Shown: positions 46,639 through 56,327 of the stretch, one piece after another
Layout: each line of letters begins with the position of its first letter
How positions within the stretch are numbered: the stretch's first letter is position 1
DNA from: Planctomycetota bacterium
GTDB lineage: Bacteria; Planctomycetota; UBA1135; UBA2386
DNA: 64,000 nucleotides
Reading direction: 5' to 3'
Assembly: GCA_016794425.1 (NCBI GenBank)
Contig: JAEUHR010000017.1
Location: 158,670 to 222,669, forward strand
Made by a program: the position numbers and the translations under genes
The notes under the pieces: generated by a model
Database searches by the model: none
Told to the model about the DNA's origin: nothing
The model's input: the letters and a program-made list of their open reading frames with translations, nothing else

Positions 46639-47988
46639 TCAGTAACCGAGCGTCGCCGCGACGGCGTTGGACCCGACCAGCCACGCGGGGTTGATGCCGG
46701 GGTCGAGGCTCAGCGCCTGCGCGAAGATCCGGTCGCCGACCACGCCGCTGACCGGCGTCCAGGTCCAGGTGGCGATGCCACCGCTGGTCGGCACGTTGAT
46801 CAGCAGGTCGGGGATCAGGTAGCCGGAGCAGCCGAGCATGCCGAGGCCGTCGAGCGGGAAGCCCGGCGGCGTCAGTTGCACGAGGCCGAGCGCCAGCACG
46901 GCGAGCAGCGGCGCGTTGGCGACGTCGAGCGTGAACGCGCCACCGAGGCGGCCCGCGTCGGGCATCGTCAGTGCCGGCACGCCGAGCGAGCCGGCGCAGC
47001 CGGTGCCGTACGCCCGCCAGCGCGCGCCGAATTCCCACGTCTCGGCCGACACGGAGTTCGGTGCCGCGACGAAGCCGCCGAAGCGCACGACCTGCCGCGT
47101 CGTCGTCAGGAACGCCATCGCGTGGTCGCGGCCCGCCTGCGGCAGCGTCGGCTGCTGGGTCCAGAACGCGCCGTCGAACTCCCACGTGTCGTTCAGGACG
47201 CCGCTGGCGTCCTGGCCGCCCATCAGCACGCAGACGTCGCGCACGGGGTCGTAGACCATCTTCGCGCCGATGCGCGCCGACGGCTTCGGGCCCGTGACCA
47301 CCAGCTGGATCCAGCTGGTGCCGTCCCAGAGCCAGGTCTGGTCCGACAGCGTGCTGCCCTGGTTGCCGCCGAACAGCACGGTCCGGGCCATCCCGTCGGC
47401 GTAGCACATCGCCGGTCGGTCCAGCGGCCCCGGGTTCTGGGCCGGCGTCCTCTGGGTCCAGTTGGTGCCGTCGTACTCCCAGGTCTGGTTCGTCGTGCTG
47501 CCGAGCAACTGGCTCGTCGCGCCGCCGTAGAGCACCGTGCGGTTGCGCAGCGAATCGAACGCCAGGCCGTGCCGGTAGCGCGGGCCCGGGTTGGTCGCGG
47601 GGGTGGCCTGCAGCCACGACGAACCGTCGAACTCCCACGTCTCGTTCGACGGCGGCGGCACCGAGATGTTGGTCGCGAGGCCGCCGTACATCACGGCGCG
47701 GTTGCGCACCAAGTCATAGACGAGCTCCATCTCGGCGCGCCCGGTCGGGCTCGTCGCCGGCGCCAGCAGGGTCCAGTCGGCGCCGTCGTAGAGCCAGGTC
47801 TGGTTGCTGAGCCCGGCGCCGGCAAAACCGCCGAACAGCACCAGGCCGCCGGTGCCGGGCACGAACGCCATCGCGGCACTGCGGCGCGCCGTCGGGCCGT
47901 TCGCGGTGGTGTTCTGCTCCCACTGGGCGGTCAGCGTGGTGGCGGCGGCGAACAGGACCAGGGTGGCGGCGGATAGTCGGGTGCGCAT
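46639..47988 (-). CDS. Secreted six-bladed kelch-like protein (paralogue 1)
   Basis: A 449-residue secreted protein starting at ATG 47988 with a signal peptide ending near LTAQWEQ. Six kelch-type repeats are visible, each with a hydrophobic strand ending in Gly-Gly (VLFGGFAG, VMYGGLAT, VLYGGATS, VLFGGNQG, VLMGGQDA, VRFGGFVA) and a TWEFDGxxW-type strand. A ~115-residue C-terminal sandwich begins YGTGCAGSLGVPAL and ends AQALSLDPGINPAWLVGSNA. It is the third and last kelch gene in the block; a 90-bp gap separates it from the next. Confidence 0.88.
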   Translation of the reverse strand: MRTRLSAATLVLFAAATTLTAQWEQNTTANGPTARRSAAMAFVPGTGGLVLFGGFAGAGLSNQTWLYDGADWTLLAPATSPTGRAEMELVYDLVRNRAVMYGGLATNISVPPPSNETWEFDGSSWLQATPATNPGPRYRHGLAFDSLRNRTVLYGGATSQLLGSTTNQTWEYDGTNWTQRTPAQNPGPLDRPAMCYADGMARTVLFGGNQGSTLSDQTWLWDGTSWIQLVVTGPKPSARIGAKMVYDPVRDVCVLMGGQDASGVLNDTWEFDGAFWTQQPTLPQAGRDHAMAFLTTTRQVVRFGGFVAAPNSVSAETWEFGARWRAYGTGCAGSLGVPALTMPDAGRLGGAFTLDVANAPLLAVLALGLVQLTPPGFPLDGLGMLGCSGYLIPDLLINVPTSGGIATWTWTPVSGVVGDRIFAQALSLDPGINPAWLVGSNAVAATLGY

Positions 47989-48078
47989 GCGGAGCCTCGG
48001 CGAAGACGGTCCCGCCAAGGCGCCGTTCCGGCCGGTTCGGCCGGCGGAATCCGCCGAACCTGCGCCGCCGCCGCCGCG

Positions 48079-49455
48079 TCAGTGACCGACGATCAGCGTC
48101 GCGGCGTTGCTGGTCACCAGCCAGGCCGGGTTCCAGTTCGGATCCAGCGACAGGCCCTGCAGGTGGTAGGTGTCGCCGAACAGGCTCGCCGAGGTCGGGA
48201 ACGTGAAGCTCCAGCTCGCGGTGCCGGCGCTGGCCACCAGCGGCACGATCAGCTCGGCGCTGGTGTAGGCGCGGCAGCCCGTCATCCCGAGCGGCGTCAG
48301 CAGCGCCGGCAGGTTGCCGAGCGGCCACTGCGTGCGGCTGAGGCCGACGGCCATCGCCGCGACCGGCATCGTCGGCACGAGGTTCTGCAGGTCGACCACG
48401 CAGGTCGTGCCGATGCGCGGCAGCGCGCCGAGCGCCAGCTGCGGTGCGCCGGCCGAGCCCAGGCACGACAGGCCGAACGGCTGGAACTGGGCGCCGTACT
48501 CCCAGGTGTCGCTGCGCAGGCCGCCGTTCTGGATCTCGCCGCCGAACGCGACGACGCGGTCGCGCACGATGTCGTGCGCCATCGCGAAGTCGTGCCGCGG
48601 CGGATACATGCCGGCGTAGACGCCGGTCACCTCGCGCCACGTGGTGCCGTCGAACTCCCAGGTGTCGTTGAAGATCTGCATCGTCACCGGATCGAGGCCG
48701 CCGCTCAGCATCACGACGCCGCGGCTCAGCACCGGCACCATGCGCGCCGCGACGCGCGCCGGCGGCTGCGGGCCCGAGCCGACGAACTGCGTCCAGGTGG
48801 TGCCGTCGTAGAGCCAGGTGTCGCCGATCGCGGTGCTGCTCGGGTCTTCACCGCCGAACAGCACCATGACTCCCTGCGTGTAGAGGTACGCCATCGCGGC
48901 GTCGACCAGGCCCGGCGGCGACGTGACCGGCAGCATCGTGGTCCAGGTGCCGTTCGCGAACTCGTAGGTGCCGGCCAGCGCCTGGCCCGGCATCCAGCTG
49001 TTGTAGCGGCCGCCGTAGACGACGAAGACCTGGCGCGCGCCGTCGAACGCCATCGCGTGGCGGTAGAGGCCGCCCGGCGTCGCCGCCGCCGACACCTGCT
49101 GCCAGTCGGTGCCGGTCCAGGTCCAGGTGTCGTCGAGCGCGAACTGCGAGCCGCCGAGTCCGCCGTAGAGCAGCACCTGGCCGCCGATCGGGTCGTTCGC
49201 CAGCGTGCAGCGCGCCCGCGGCGACGGCGTGGTCGACGGCGTCAGTTGCGTCCAGCCGCCGTTGGCGAAGCTCCACAGCTCGCTGGTCGCGTTGCCGCCG
49301 AACAGCAGCATGCGGTTGGTCGCGACGTCGAACACCATCGATGCCCCGGCGCGGTCGCCGGGCGGCTGCGCCGTGGTGACGAAGCCCCACTGCGCCGGCA
49401 GCGCGGCCGCGGTGGCGAGAAGCGACAGGATGCCGAGACCGCGTGCCGTTGCCAT
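48079..49455 (-). CDS. Secreted six-bladed kelch-like protein (paralogue 2)
   Basis: A 458-residue protein with a signal peptide (ALPAQWG) and six kelch repeats (LLFGGNAT, LLYGGLGG, VVYGGRYN, VLFGGEDP, MLSGGLDP, VAFGGEIQ). The C-terminal sandwich starts LSCLGSAGAPQL and ends LQGLSLDPNWNPAWLVTSNA, closely related to the other two. GGAGG lies just before ATG 49455. A 36-bp gap separates it from paralogue 3. Confidence 0.88.
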   Translation of the reverse strand: MATARGLGILSLLATAAALPAQWGFVTTAQPPGDRAGASMVFDVATNRMLLFGGNATSELWSFANGGWTQLTPSTTPSPRARCTLANDPIGGQVLLYGGLGGSQFALDDTWTWTGTDWQQVSAAATPGGLYRHAMAFDGARQVFVVYGGRYNSWMPGQALAGTYEFANGTWTTMLPVTSPPGLVDAAMAYLYTQGVMVLFGGEDPSSTAIGDTWLYDGTTWTQFVGSGPQPPARVAARMVPVLSRGVVMLSGGLDPVTMQIFNDTWEFDGTTWREVTGVYAGMYPPRHDFAMAHDIVRDRVVAFGGEIQNGGLRSDTWEYGAQFQPFGLSCLGSAGAPQLALGALPRIGTTCVVDLQNLVPTMPVAAMAVGLSRTQWPLGNLPALLTPLGMTGCRAYTSAELIVPLVASAGTASWSFTFPTSASLFGDTYHLQGLSLDPNWNPAWLVTSNAATLIVGH

Positions 49456-49491
49456 GTTCGGATGCCTCCGGTGCAGGGGGTCAGCAGGGGC

Positions 49492-50874
49492 TCAGGAGCC
49501 CACCGTGATCGAGATCGCGTTCGAGATCGTGAAGCCGAACGCGTTGACCGTCGGATCCAGGCACAACGCCTGGGCGTGGAAGTGGTCACCGACGGCGCCG
49601 CTGACGGACGGCCAGGTCCACTGGAACGAACCGCCGCTGCCGATCAGCAGCGACGTCAGCACGTCCGGCGTCGTGAACGCGAGGCAGCCGGGCATGTTCA
49701 GGATCGGGCCGAGGTCGATGCCCGGCAGCGCGACGAAGCCGAACACCACGACGCCGGCGTTCAGCGACGGGTTCAGGTCGTTCGCGGTGACGGTCCAGGA
49801 CTGGCCGAGGCGCGGCGAACCGCTGACCGACAACGACGGCGTGCCGTTGGTGCCGGCGCAGCCGGAGCCGAACGTACCGGTCTCCCACTCCCACGTCGCG
49901 CCGCGGTAGGTGAACGTCGGGTAGTGGATGCCGCCGAACTGCACCATGCGGTTGTCACCGGGCAGCCAGGCCATCATGCCGGTCAGGTGCGGGTCGGTGA
50001 TCGACGTCGACACCTGGGTCCAGGTCGCGCCGTCGAACTCCCACGTGTCGGTGAAGTAGGCGTTGCCCGTCATGTCGTTCGGGTCCGCACCGCCGGTCAG
50101 CACGCAGACGCCGCGCAGCGCGTCGTAGGCCATCTTCGCGCCCGTGCGCGCGGCCGGCTTCGGGCCGGAGACCGGCAGCACCGACCAGGTGTGCGTGGCG
50201 CCGTCGTAGGCCCACGTGTTGTCGTTCCAGAAGCCCTGCACGTCGATGCCGCCGAACAGCACCGTGCGGCCGATGCCGGCGTGGAAGCACATCGCCGGCC
50301 GCTCGAGCGGGCCCGGGTTGGTCGCCGGGAACACCGCGTGCTGCGTCCAGCCGGTGCCGTCGAACTCCCAGGTCTGGTCGCTGTCGATCGGGAAGAAGTT
50401 GTTCGGCAGGCCGCCGTAGATCACGACGCGGCCGTTCAGCGCGTCGTAGCTCATGCCGAACAGGCCGGTGCCGCCCGGCGTCGCGCCGACCAGCGGCGGC
50501 TGCGACCAGCTGTTGGCGCTCGGGTCGAACAGCCAGGTCTCGTCCTTCGACGCGCCGCCGAAGAAGCTCGAGTTCAGGCCGCCGTAGAGCACGTAGACGC
50601 CGAGGTTCGCGGCGTAGACCATCTCGGCGCCCGCGCGCCCACTCGGACCAGGGCCGGCCAGCACCGGCTGGCTCCAGTTGTTGCCGTCGTAGGTCCAGGT
50701 CTCGTTGCTCGGCGAGAAGCCGCCGGTGTCGCCACCGAACAGCACGATGCCGGTGTCGCTGGCCATCGCGGCGCCGGCGCGTGCCGACGGCGACGTCGCC
50801 GGAGCGACCTGGGTCCACTGGGCGGAGAGGGAAGTGACGGAGAGGGCGATTGCCCCGAGCAAATGGGTCTTCAT
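49492..50874 (-). CDS. Secreted six-bladed kelch-like protein (paralogue 3)
   Basis: A 460-residue protein with a signal peptide (residues 1-18, ending SAQW) and six kelch repeats (VLFGGDTG, VLYGGLNS, VIYGGLPN, VLFGGIDV, VLTGGADP, VQFGGIHY). The C-terminal sandwich starts GSGCAGTNGTPSL. It is the first kelch gene behind the kinase, with a 59-bp gap, and probably part of the same transcript. The tandem layout points to local gene duplication. Confidence 0.88.
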   Translation of the reverse strand: MKTHLLGAIALSVTSLSAQWTQVAPATSPSARAGAAMASDTGIVLFGGDTGGFSPSNETWTYDGNNWSQPVLAGPGPSGRAGAEMVYAANLGVYVLYGGLNSSFFGGASKDETWLFDPSANSWSQPPLVGATPGGTGLFGMSYDALNGRVVIYGGLPNNFFPIDSDQTWEFDGTGWTQHAVFPATNPGPLERPAMCFHAGIGRTVLFGGIDVQGFWNDNTWAYDGATHTWSVLPVSGPKPAARTGAKMAYDALRGVCVLTGGADPNDMTGNAYFTDTWEFDGATWTQVSTSITDPHLTGMMAWLPGDNRMVQFGGIHYPTFTYRGATWEWETGTFGSGCAGTNGTPSLSVSGSPRLGQSWTVTANDLNPSLNAGVVVFGFVALPGIDLGPILNMPGCLAFTTPDVLTSLLIGSGGSFQWTWPSVSGAVGDHFHAQALCLDPTVNAFGFTISNAISITVGS

Positions 50875-50933
50875 GGCGGGATGTCCGACCGGTAAGGAGC
50901 CGAATCCGGCCGGACGGCCAACGGCGCCCCGCA

Positions 50934-53900
50934 TCAGCGGCGAAATTCCCAGCGCAGCTGGCCGGACGACAGGCGCCAGATCGATGCCGCGGGGCCGTTG
51001 CCGGGGCTGGCGGCGAACAGCTCCGCCCGCCCGTCGCCGTCGACGTCGTTGGTCGCCGCCAGCGCGGTGCCGAAGCGCGGCGACGGCAGCGGCCCGGCGA
51101 CCGTCGACAGCGCCAGCCCCTGCGGCGTGTAGAACTCGATCGCCCCGGTGCCGGCGAAACCGCCGGCCGGCGCGCCGACCGCGAGGCCGTGTTCGCCGGG
51201 CGCCAGCTGGAACCGCACCAGCGTGGTGCCGAACCGGCTGCCCGGCGTCGGTCCGACCAGCGTGACGAGGCGGGCGCCGGTGCGGCCGGAGTAGAGGTGC
51301 ACCTCGTCGCGGTCGGTCGCGGTGGTGGGCCGCACGGCGGCGATCGCGACGTCGTCGACCGAGTCGTGGTCGAGGTCGCCGGTGCCGAGCACCGTGGTGC
51401 CGAAGCCGTGGTCCGGATCGTCGTCGGTCCAGGTGTGCAGCACCGCGCCGGTGCCCGACGAGTAGAGCCGCACGAGGCCGGGGGCCTCGCCGTAGTTGCC
51501 GCCGACCAGCAGGTCGCGATGGCCGTCGCCGTCGACGTCGCCGGTCGCCGCGAGGCAGGCGCCGAACCAGACCCCGGCGACGTCGTTCGCGAGCGTGCGC
51601 AGGAGGCCGCGCGTGCGGCCCGAGTGGATGCAGACGAAGCCCTGGCCGGCCGTGTTGCGCAGCAGCGGTGAGGCCGCGACCGCGAAGTCGTCGGTGCCGT
51701 CGCCGTCGACGTCGTCGAGCGCCGCCACCGCGACGCCGTACGACGCCAGCGCGCCTTCCAGCCGCGCCAGCCGCTGCCGCGTGCCGCTGGACCACAGCTC
51801 GGCGATGCCGAACGTCGTGTGCTGCGTGCCGGCCGGCGCACCGACCAGCCAGTCGCGCCGGCCGTCGCCGTCGACGTCGCCGACGATCGCCAGCGCGTAG
51901 CCGAACATGTGGTCGCGGCCCTCACCGGCCAGCGTCGCGACCACGGTCGCCGTGCGGCCGTCGACCACCAGCACGCGGCCGGTGCTGTCCGGCGCGCCGC
52001 TGTTGACCGCGGCGGCCAGCACGTCGTCGTTGCCGTCGCCGGTCACGTCGTCGACCGTGCACAGGGCGTGGCCCAGCAGCAGTTCCGGCGGCAGATCGGC
52101 CGCCGCTGCGACCGGCTGCGGCTCCAGGAACACCCAGTCGCGGTACGACAGCGTCATGCGCAGCTGTTGCAGCAGCGGCAGCATCACGTTGCCGAACCGG
52201 GCCGCGAGGGGCGGCCACCACGCGGCGACGCAGCGCGCCGCCGGCGGCAGTGGCAGCCGTGCGCACAGCAGCGCCGCCGCGACCATCTGCCGGCCGGGCG
52301 GATCGCGGTAGGCGGCCTGGGCGGCGACGAACGCCCGCGTCTGCCGTTCGACCGCGTGCAGCAGCGGCAGCGTGGCGGCGAAGTTGTCGGCGAGCCACGG
52401 CGGCACGAAGCTGCGGATCGGCAGTTCGCCACCGAGCAGCGTGCGGCCGGTCGACGACGAGTCGGTCTCGACCAGGGCCTGTGCGCGCAGGCGGTCGAGG
52501 CCGCCCAGCCGCAGGATCTCGAGCAGGTCGGCGCGGGTGCCGCGCGAGCGGTTGCGGCCGAAGTCCTGGTCGAGCGCGGCCAGCGCCTGGCGGCCGTAGG
52601 CGGCGAGGTCGCGCTGCTGCAGCGCCAGGCGCGCGCGTTCGAGCCGCAGGCGCGCCAGCCGCGGCCACTGGCCGATCGCGCTGTCGAGCAGCTGCGCCGC
52701 GCGCGACAGGTCGCCGGCGCGCGCCGCCAGCTGTGCGAGCCGCAGCACCGGCGTCGGGTCGTTCGGCGCCAGCTGGCGCAGCCGTTCGTAGTCGGCCGCC
52801 AGGTCGGCCGTCGGCTCGAGGCCGGCGCGCAGGTCGAGTTCGAGCCGCTGCTGCTGCGGTTCGTCGCGGCGGTCCGCCGGCAGCTGCTGCAGCCAGTGCC
52901 GCGCCTGCGCCAGATCGCCGAGGTCGAGCGCCGTGTCGGCCAGCGCCAGCAGCAGCACCGTCGACTCCGGGAAGTGGCGGCGCGCCTGCAGCAGGTGCAC
53001 GTAGGCGAGGTCGCTGACGCCGTCGGCGCGGTGCACGAGGCCCAGCGCGGCGTCGACCAGCGGCCGTTCGCGCAGCTCGGGTGGCAGCGACTGCAGCGCG
53101 CGTTCGCAGGTGCCGAGGTCGCCGACCAGGAAGCCGAGCAGGCCGACCGCGGCGCGGTCGGCCGGGTCGGCCGTGCCGAGTTCGTCCTCGGCCGGCTCCG
53201 AGTCGAGGGTGCCGAGCGCCAGCCGGCGCGCGGTGGCGCGCGTCAGCGGCCCGACGCCCTCGCCGCGGGCCGCCAGCTCGGCGTCGACGGCGTCCTGCAG
53301 GTCGAGGCTGTCGGCGTACGGGAGTTCGCGCAGCCACAGCGCCAGCCGCGCGGCGTCGCGCTCGCGGCGGATCGAGGCGTCGTCGGGGGCCAGCGTCGCG
53401 GCGCGCTCGTACTTGTCGACGGCGGCGCGCAGCGCGGCGGTGGCCGCGTCGCCGGCCGCCGGCACCACGCGGTCGGCGCCGCCGGGGGCCGGCGCGATGC
53501 TGCGGCCCTGGAACGCGAACACCTGCTGCTGCGCCTGCCGCACGAGCTCGGCCGCCGCGTGGCGGTCGCGGTTGGCGGCCTGCACGCGGTCGACGATCGG
53601 CACCATCAGCGCCGTGACCAGCGCGGCGCCGACGCAGCCGGCCAGCAGCGGCGTGCGCTGCCGGCGCACCAGCTTGCCGATCCGGCGCAGCGGTCCGACC
53701 GGCCGCGCGTGGATCGGCTGCAGGTCCTGCAGCCGCTGCAGATCGTCGGCGAGCGCGCCGGCATCCGGGTAGCGGCGGCCCGGGTCGACCTCCATCGCGT
53801 GCGCGAGGATCGTCTCGAGGTCGCGCGGCGCCTGCGGCGACAGGCGGCGCAGCGGCGGGAAGCGGCCGTTCTCGATCCGGCGCAGCAGGTCGGTCGTGGT

Positions 53901-54797
53901 GTGGCCCGCGAACGGCGTGCGCAGCGTCAGGCACTCGTACAGCGTCGCTGCGAGGCCGTAGACGTCGGCCGGGGGGCCGAGCGTCGGTTCGCCGCGCAGC
54001 TGTTCGGGCGCCGAGTAGACCGGCGTGCCGACGAAACTGCCGGTGCGCGTCAGGTGCGGCTCGGTGAGCCGCGCCAGGCCGAAGTCGACCAGCACCGGTT
54101 CGCCGTTGCGCCGCAGCAGGATGTTCGCCGGCTTCAGGTCGCGGTGCACGAGCCCCTGCGCGTGCACGACCGCCAGCGCACTCGCGATCTTCGAGCCGAG
54201 CCGGACGAAGAACTGCGTCAGGTTGCGCGCGCCGAGCTGTGCCGCCGGCAGGCCGAGCCGCTCGGCGACCTGTGCCAGCGTCGCCGGCTGGCCCGTGCGC
54301 TGCTCGTGCTGGCGCAGGTGGTCGAGCAGCTGCTGCAGGCTCGGCCCGTCGACGAACTCCATCTCGAACGCCAGCACTTCGCCGTCGTCGACGATGCGGT
54401 GGATCGCGACCACGTGCGGATGGTCGATGCGCGCCAGCGCGCGCGCTTCGTGCAGGAAGCGCTGCCGGCTGCGCGGCGAGGCGCCGAACGAGTGCGGCAG
54501 CACCTTCAGCGCGACGTCGCGTTCGAGCTGGGCCTGCCGCGCCAGATAGACCGTGCCCATGCCGCCGCGGCCGAGTTCGCGCACGATCTCGTAGCCCTGC
54601 AGCGACGGCCGCGGGCGCGCGCGGCGGCCGGCGGCGCCGGCGGCCAGCGCCAGCGCTTCGTCGAGGCGGTGCGCGACGGTCGGATGGCGCGCGGCGGTCG
54701 CTTCGCGGTCGACTTCGTCGCCGTCGAGCAGCTGCCCGAACAGGTCCTCGAGCAGGTCGGCGAACGCGCCGTCGTCGTCGGCAGGCGCCGTTTTCAC
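50934..54797 (-). CDS. Transmembrane Ser/Thr kinase with TPR-like and FG-GAP propeller region
   Basis: A 1287-residue kinase. The kinase domain lies at ~68-350: GRGGMG (77-82), K98, HRDLKPAN (218-225), DFG (238-240) and an APE-like SAPEQL. A transmembrane helix follows at about 384-402. Residues ~405-880 are a helical TPR-like array, and ~905-1287 hold FG-GAP/integrin-type repeats with Ca-binding DxDGDGxxD loops (DVTGDGNDD, DVDGDGRRD, DVDGDGTDD, DVDGDGHRD, DVDGDGRAE). The GTG start overlaps the sigma-factor stop by GTGA. The topology puts the propeller outside as a sensor. Confidence 0.9.
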   Translation of the reverse strand: MKTAPADDDGAFADLLEDLFGQLLDGDEVDREATAARHPTVAHRLDEALALAAGAAGRRARPRPSLQGYEIVRELGRGGMGTVYLARQAQLERDVALKVLPHSFGASPRSRQRFLHEARALARIDHPHVVAIHRIVDDGEVLAFEMEFVDGPSLQQLLDHLRQHEQRTGQPATLAQVAERLGLPAAQLGARNLTQFFVRLGSKIASALAVVHAQGLVHRDLKPANILLRRNGEPVLVDFGLARLTEPHLTRTGSFVGTPVYSAPEQLRGEPTLGPPADVYGLAATLYECLTLRTPFAGHTTTDLLRRIENGRFPPLRRLSPQAPRDLETILAHAMEVDPGRRYPDAGALADDLQRLQDLQPIHARPVGPLRRIGKLVRRQRTPLLAGCVGAALVTALMVPIVDRVQAANRDRHAAAELVRQAQQQVFAFQGRSIAPAPGGADRVVPAAGDAATAALRAAVDKYERAATLAPDDASIRRERDAARLALWLRELPYADSLDLQDAVDAELAARGEGVGPLTRATARRLALGTLDSEPAEDELGTADPADRAAVGLLGFLVGDLGTCERALQSLPPELRERPLVDAALGLVHRADGVSDLAYVHLLQARRHFPESTVLLLALADTALDLGDLAQARHWLQQLPADRRDEPQQQRLELDLRAGLEPTADLAADYERLRQLAPNDPTPVLRLAQLAARAGDLSRAAQLLDSAIGQWPRLARLRLERARLALQQRDLAAYGRQALAALDQDFGRNRSRGTRADLLEILRLGGLDRLRAQALVETDSSSTGRTLLGGELPIRSFVPPWLADNFAATLPLLHAVERQTRAFVAAQAAYRDPPGRQMVAAALLCARLPLPPAARCVAAWWPPLAARFGNVMLPLLQQLRMTLSYRDWVFLEPQPVAAAADLPPELLLGHALCTVDDVTGDGNDDVLAAAVNSGAPDSTGRVLVVDGRTATVVATLAGEGRDHMFGYALAIVGDVDGDGRRDWLVGAPAGTQHTTFGIAELWSSGTRQRLARLEGALASYGVAVAALDDVDGDGTDDFAVAASPLLRNTAGQGFVCIHSGRTRGLLRTLANDVAGVWFGACLAATGDVDGDGHRDLLVGGNYGEAPGLVRLYSSGTGAVLHTWTDDDPDHGFGTTVLGTGDLDHDSVDDVAIAAVRPTTATDRDEVHLYSGRTGARLVTLVGPTPGSRFGTTLVRFQLAPGEHGLAVGAPAGGFAGTGAIEFYTPQGLALSTVAGPLPSPRFGTALAATNDVDGDGRAELFAASPGNGPAASIWRLSSGQLRWEFRR

Positions 54798-55420
54798 CGG
54801 GGCTCCGACGGCTCCGCGTCCTGCCCGCCGCCCAGGCGCCGCAGCTCGTCGCGGTAGGCCTGCAGGCCGCGCACGAAGCGGTGCTTGCAGGTCGACAGCG
54901 GGATGTCGAGCGCCGCTGCGACCTCGGTCGCCGGCAGTTCCTCGAACACGCGCAGCCGCACGACGTCGCGCAGCGGCGGTTCGACCGCGTCGAGCGCGCG
55001 CTCGAGCAGGCGCGCGCGTTCGAGGTTGGAGGCGACCCGGCTCGGCGTGGTCGAACGCGGCGGCAGGTAGCCGTCGACCGTGTCGTTGCCGCCGAGGTCG
55101 GAGAAGCGGGCATGCGGCGTCGCGCCGCCGCGCTTCTGGCGGCCGCGGTTGCGCACCAGTTCGCGCACGCGGTTGTGCGCGATGCCGAGCAGCCAGGCGC
55201 GGTAGCGTCCGAGGCCGGCCCACTGGTGCTGCAGCCGGTCGCGCCACGCCATCCACAGCGTCTCCTGCCAGACGTCCTCGATCGACACGTCGACGCGCGC
55301 CTGGGCGCCGACCCAGCCGCCGATCACGACGAAGATCGTCGCGGCGTCGAGGCTGTCGACCAGCCGACTCCAGGTCGTCGGGTCGAGGTGGGGTGCGGTC
55401 GGCTCCGGCAACGCTGCCAT
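54794..55420 (-). CDS. ECF RNA polymerase sigma factor
   Basis: A 208-residue sigma-70-family protein. Region 2 is at ~35-100 (EDVWQETLWMAWRDRLQHQW and IAHNRVRELVRNR), region 4 at ~135-190 (EPPLRDVVRLRVFEELPATE, then AALDIPLSTCKHRFVRGLQA). It is coupled by GTGA overlap to the kinase, a pairing known in planctomycetes in which the kinase is thought to control the sigma factor. Divergent from the coiled-coil lipoprotein with a 121-bp gap. ATG 55420 was chosen; the further upstream open frame is the other strand's lipoprotein gene. Confidence 0.9.
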   Translation of the reverse strand: MAALPEPTAPHLDPTTWSRLVDSLDAATIFVVIGGWVGAQARVDVSIEDVWQETLWMAWRDRLQHQWAGLGRYRAWLLGIAHNRVRELVRNRGRQKRGGATPHARFSDLGGNDTVDGYLPPRSTTPSRVASNLERARLLERALDAVEPPLRDVVRLRVFEELPATEVAAALDIPLSTCKHRFVRGLQAYRDELRRLGGGQDAEPSEPR

Positions 55421-55528
55421 GGTGCGACGGCACAGGCTACCGCACGGTCGCGTCCGCGGTGGCGGCGCCGCGGCGCGTCGGCACCGGGAATCGGTCGGCC
55501 GCCCGCTGGCCGCGGTGGTCGGGGTGGG

Positions 55529-55534
55529 TATACG
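55529..55534 (+). promoter_or_regulatory. -10-like hexamer, leaderless candidate
   Basis: TATACG lies seven bases before ATG 55542, with no Shine-Dalgarno and no clear -35 box. Confidence 0.35.
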
Positions 55535-55541
55535 TGCCTGT

Positions 55542-56327
55542 ATGACGCACCGTGCCGCCGCTGCCATCGTCCTCGCCGCTCTGTTGTCGGGTTGCGCCGC
55601 ACCGCCCACGTCGCCCGAGGCCCCGGCCAACGTGCCCGCGGCTGCCGCGGCGGCGCCGGCGGCCCAGGACGCGGAGGCCGCGAAGAAGGCCGCCGACGAG
55701 GCCAAGCAGAAGGCCGACGAGAAGCGCAGCAAGCAGAAGGAGCTGCGCGACAAGCAGCGCCAGCTCGCGCATGCCGCGGTCGAGCGCCAGGTGCAGGAGA
55801 TCGATCGCACGACGCGCACGCTGACCGTGCAGGTGGCGCTCGACCGCGCCGGCGTCGAGCTCGAGGTGGCGCGCAAGGAGCTCGAGGTGTTCCTGCAGGA
55901 CGTCAAGCCGCGCGAGATCGAGCAGCGCCGGATCTCGCTCGACGGCACGACCTACTACGCCGAGCACCAGAAGGACGAACTCGGCGAACTGACCGCGATG
56001 TACGAGGCCGACGAGTTCGCGCGTTCGACCAAGGAGCTGGTGCTGAAGCGCGGCCGCCGCGAGATGGAGCTGGCGGACCGGCGGCTGGCCGTCGAGAAGC
56101 GCGAGTACTCGCACTTCGAGCAGACCGAACTGCCGAACCGCGAGCGCGAGCTGCGGCACAAGGTCGCCGACGCCGAGCTGGCCAAGCGCAAGGCCGAGCT
56201 CGAGGTCGAGAAGGCCCGCATCGAACTCGAACTCGAAGCCCGCAAACTGACCGAACGCACCGCCGACCTCGAGGAGGACGTGCGCGACCTGCAGGAGGCG
56301 CTGGCGAAGCTCGAGGCCAAGTCGTGA
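55542..56327 (+). CDS. Coiled-coil lipoprotein
   Basis: A 261-residue lipoprotein with lipobox LLSGC (cysteine at about residue 18). The mature protein begins with an Ala/Pro-rich stretch and then is almost wholly charged helix from ~45 to 260 (Lys/Glu/Arg heptads, for example KAELEVEKARIELELEARKL), interrupted by a short beta segment around DGTTYYAEHQKDELGEL. It has no enzymatic motif. It could be an anchored spacer or a scaffold. The stop overlaps the next gene's GTG. Confidence 0.75.
   Translation: MTHRAAAAIVLAALLSGCAAPPTSPEAPANVPAAAAAAPAAQDAEAAKKAADEAKQKADEKRSKQKELRDKQRQLAHAAVERQVQEIDRTTRTLTVQVALDRAGVELEVARKELEVFLQDVKPREIEQRRISLDGTTYYAEHQKDELGELTAMYEADEFARSTKELVLKRGRREMELADRRLAVEKREYSHFEQTELPNRERELRHKVADAELAKRKAELEVEKARIELELEARKLTERTADLEEDVRDLQEALAKLEAKS

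Noticed and set aside
41321..47638. A minus-strand frame open for about 2100 codons
   Set aside because: Only its last 355 residues form a real protein (cyanophycinase-like). The remainder lies in a shadow frame of the sensor kinase, isoaspartyl peptidase and kelch genes.
43312..47976. A 1554-codon plus-strand open frame
   Set aside because: Low-complexity Arg/Gln/His/Ala composition, no start context, and it lies opposite well-supported genes.
51819..54857. A 1012-codon plus-strand open frame opposite the FG-GAP kinase
   Set aside because: Composition is that of an antisense shadow; the kinase motifs and FG-GAP repeats prove the minus strand.
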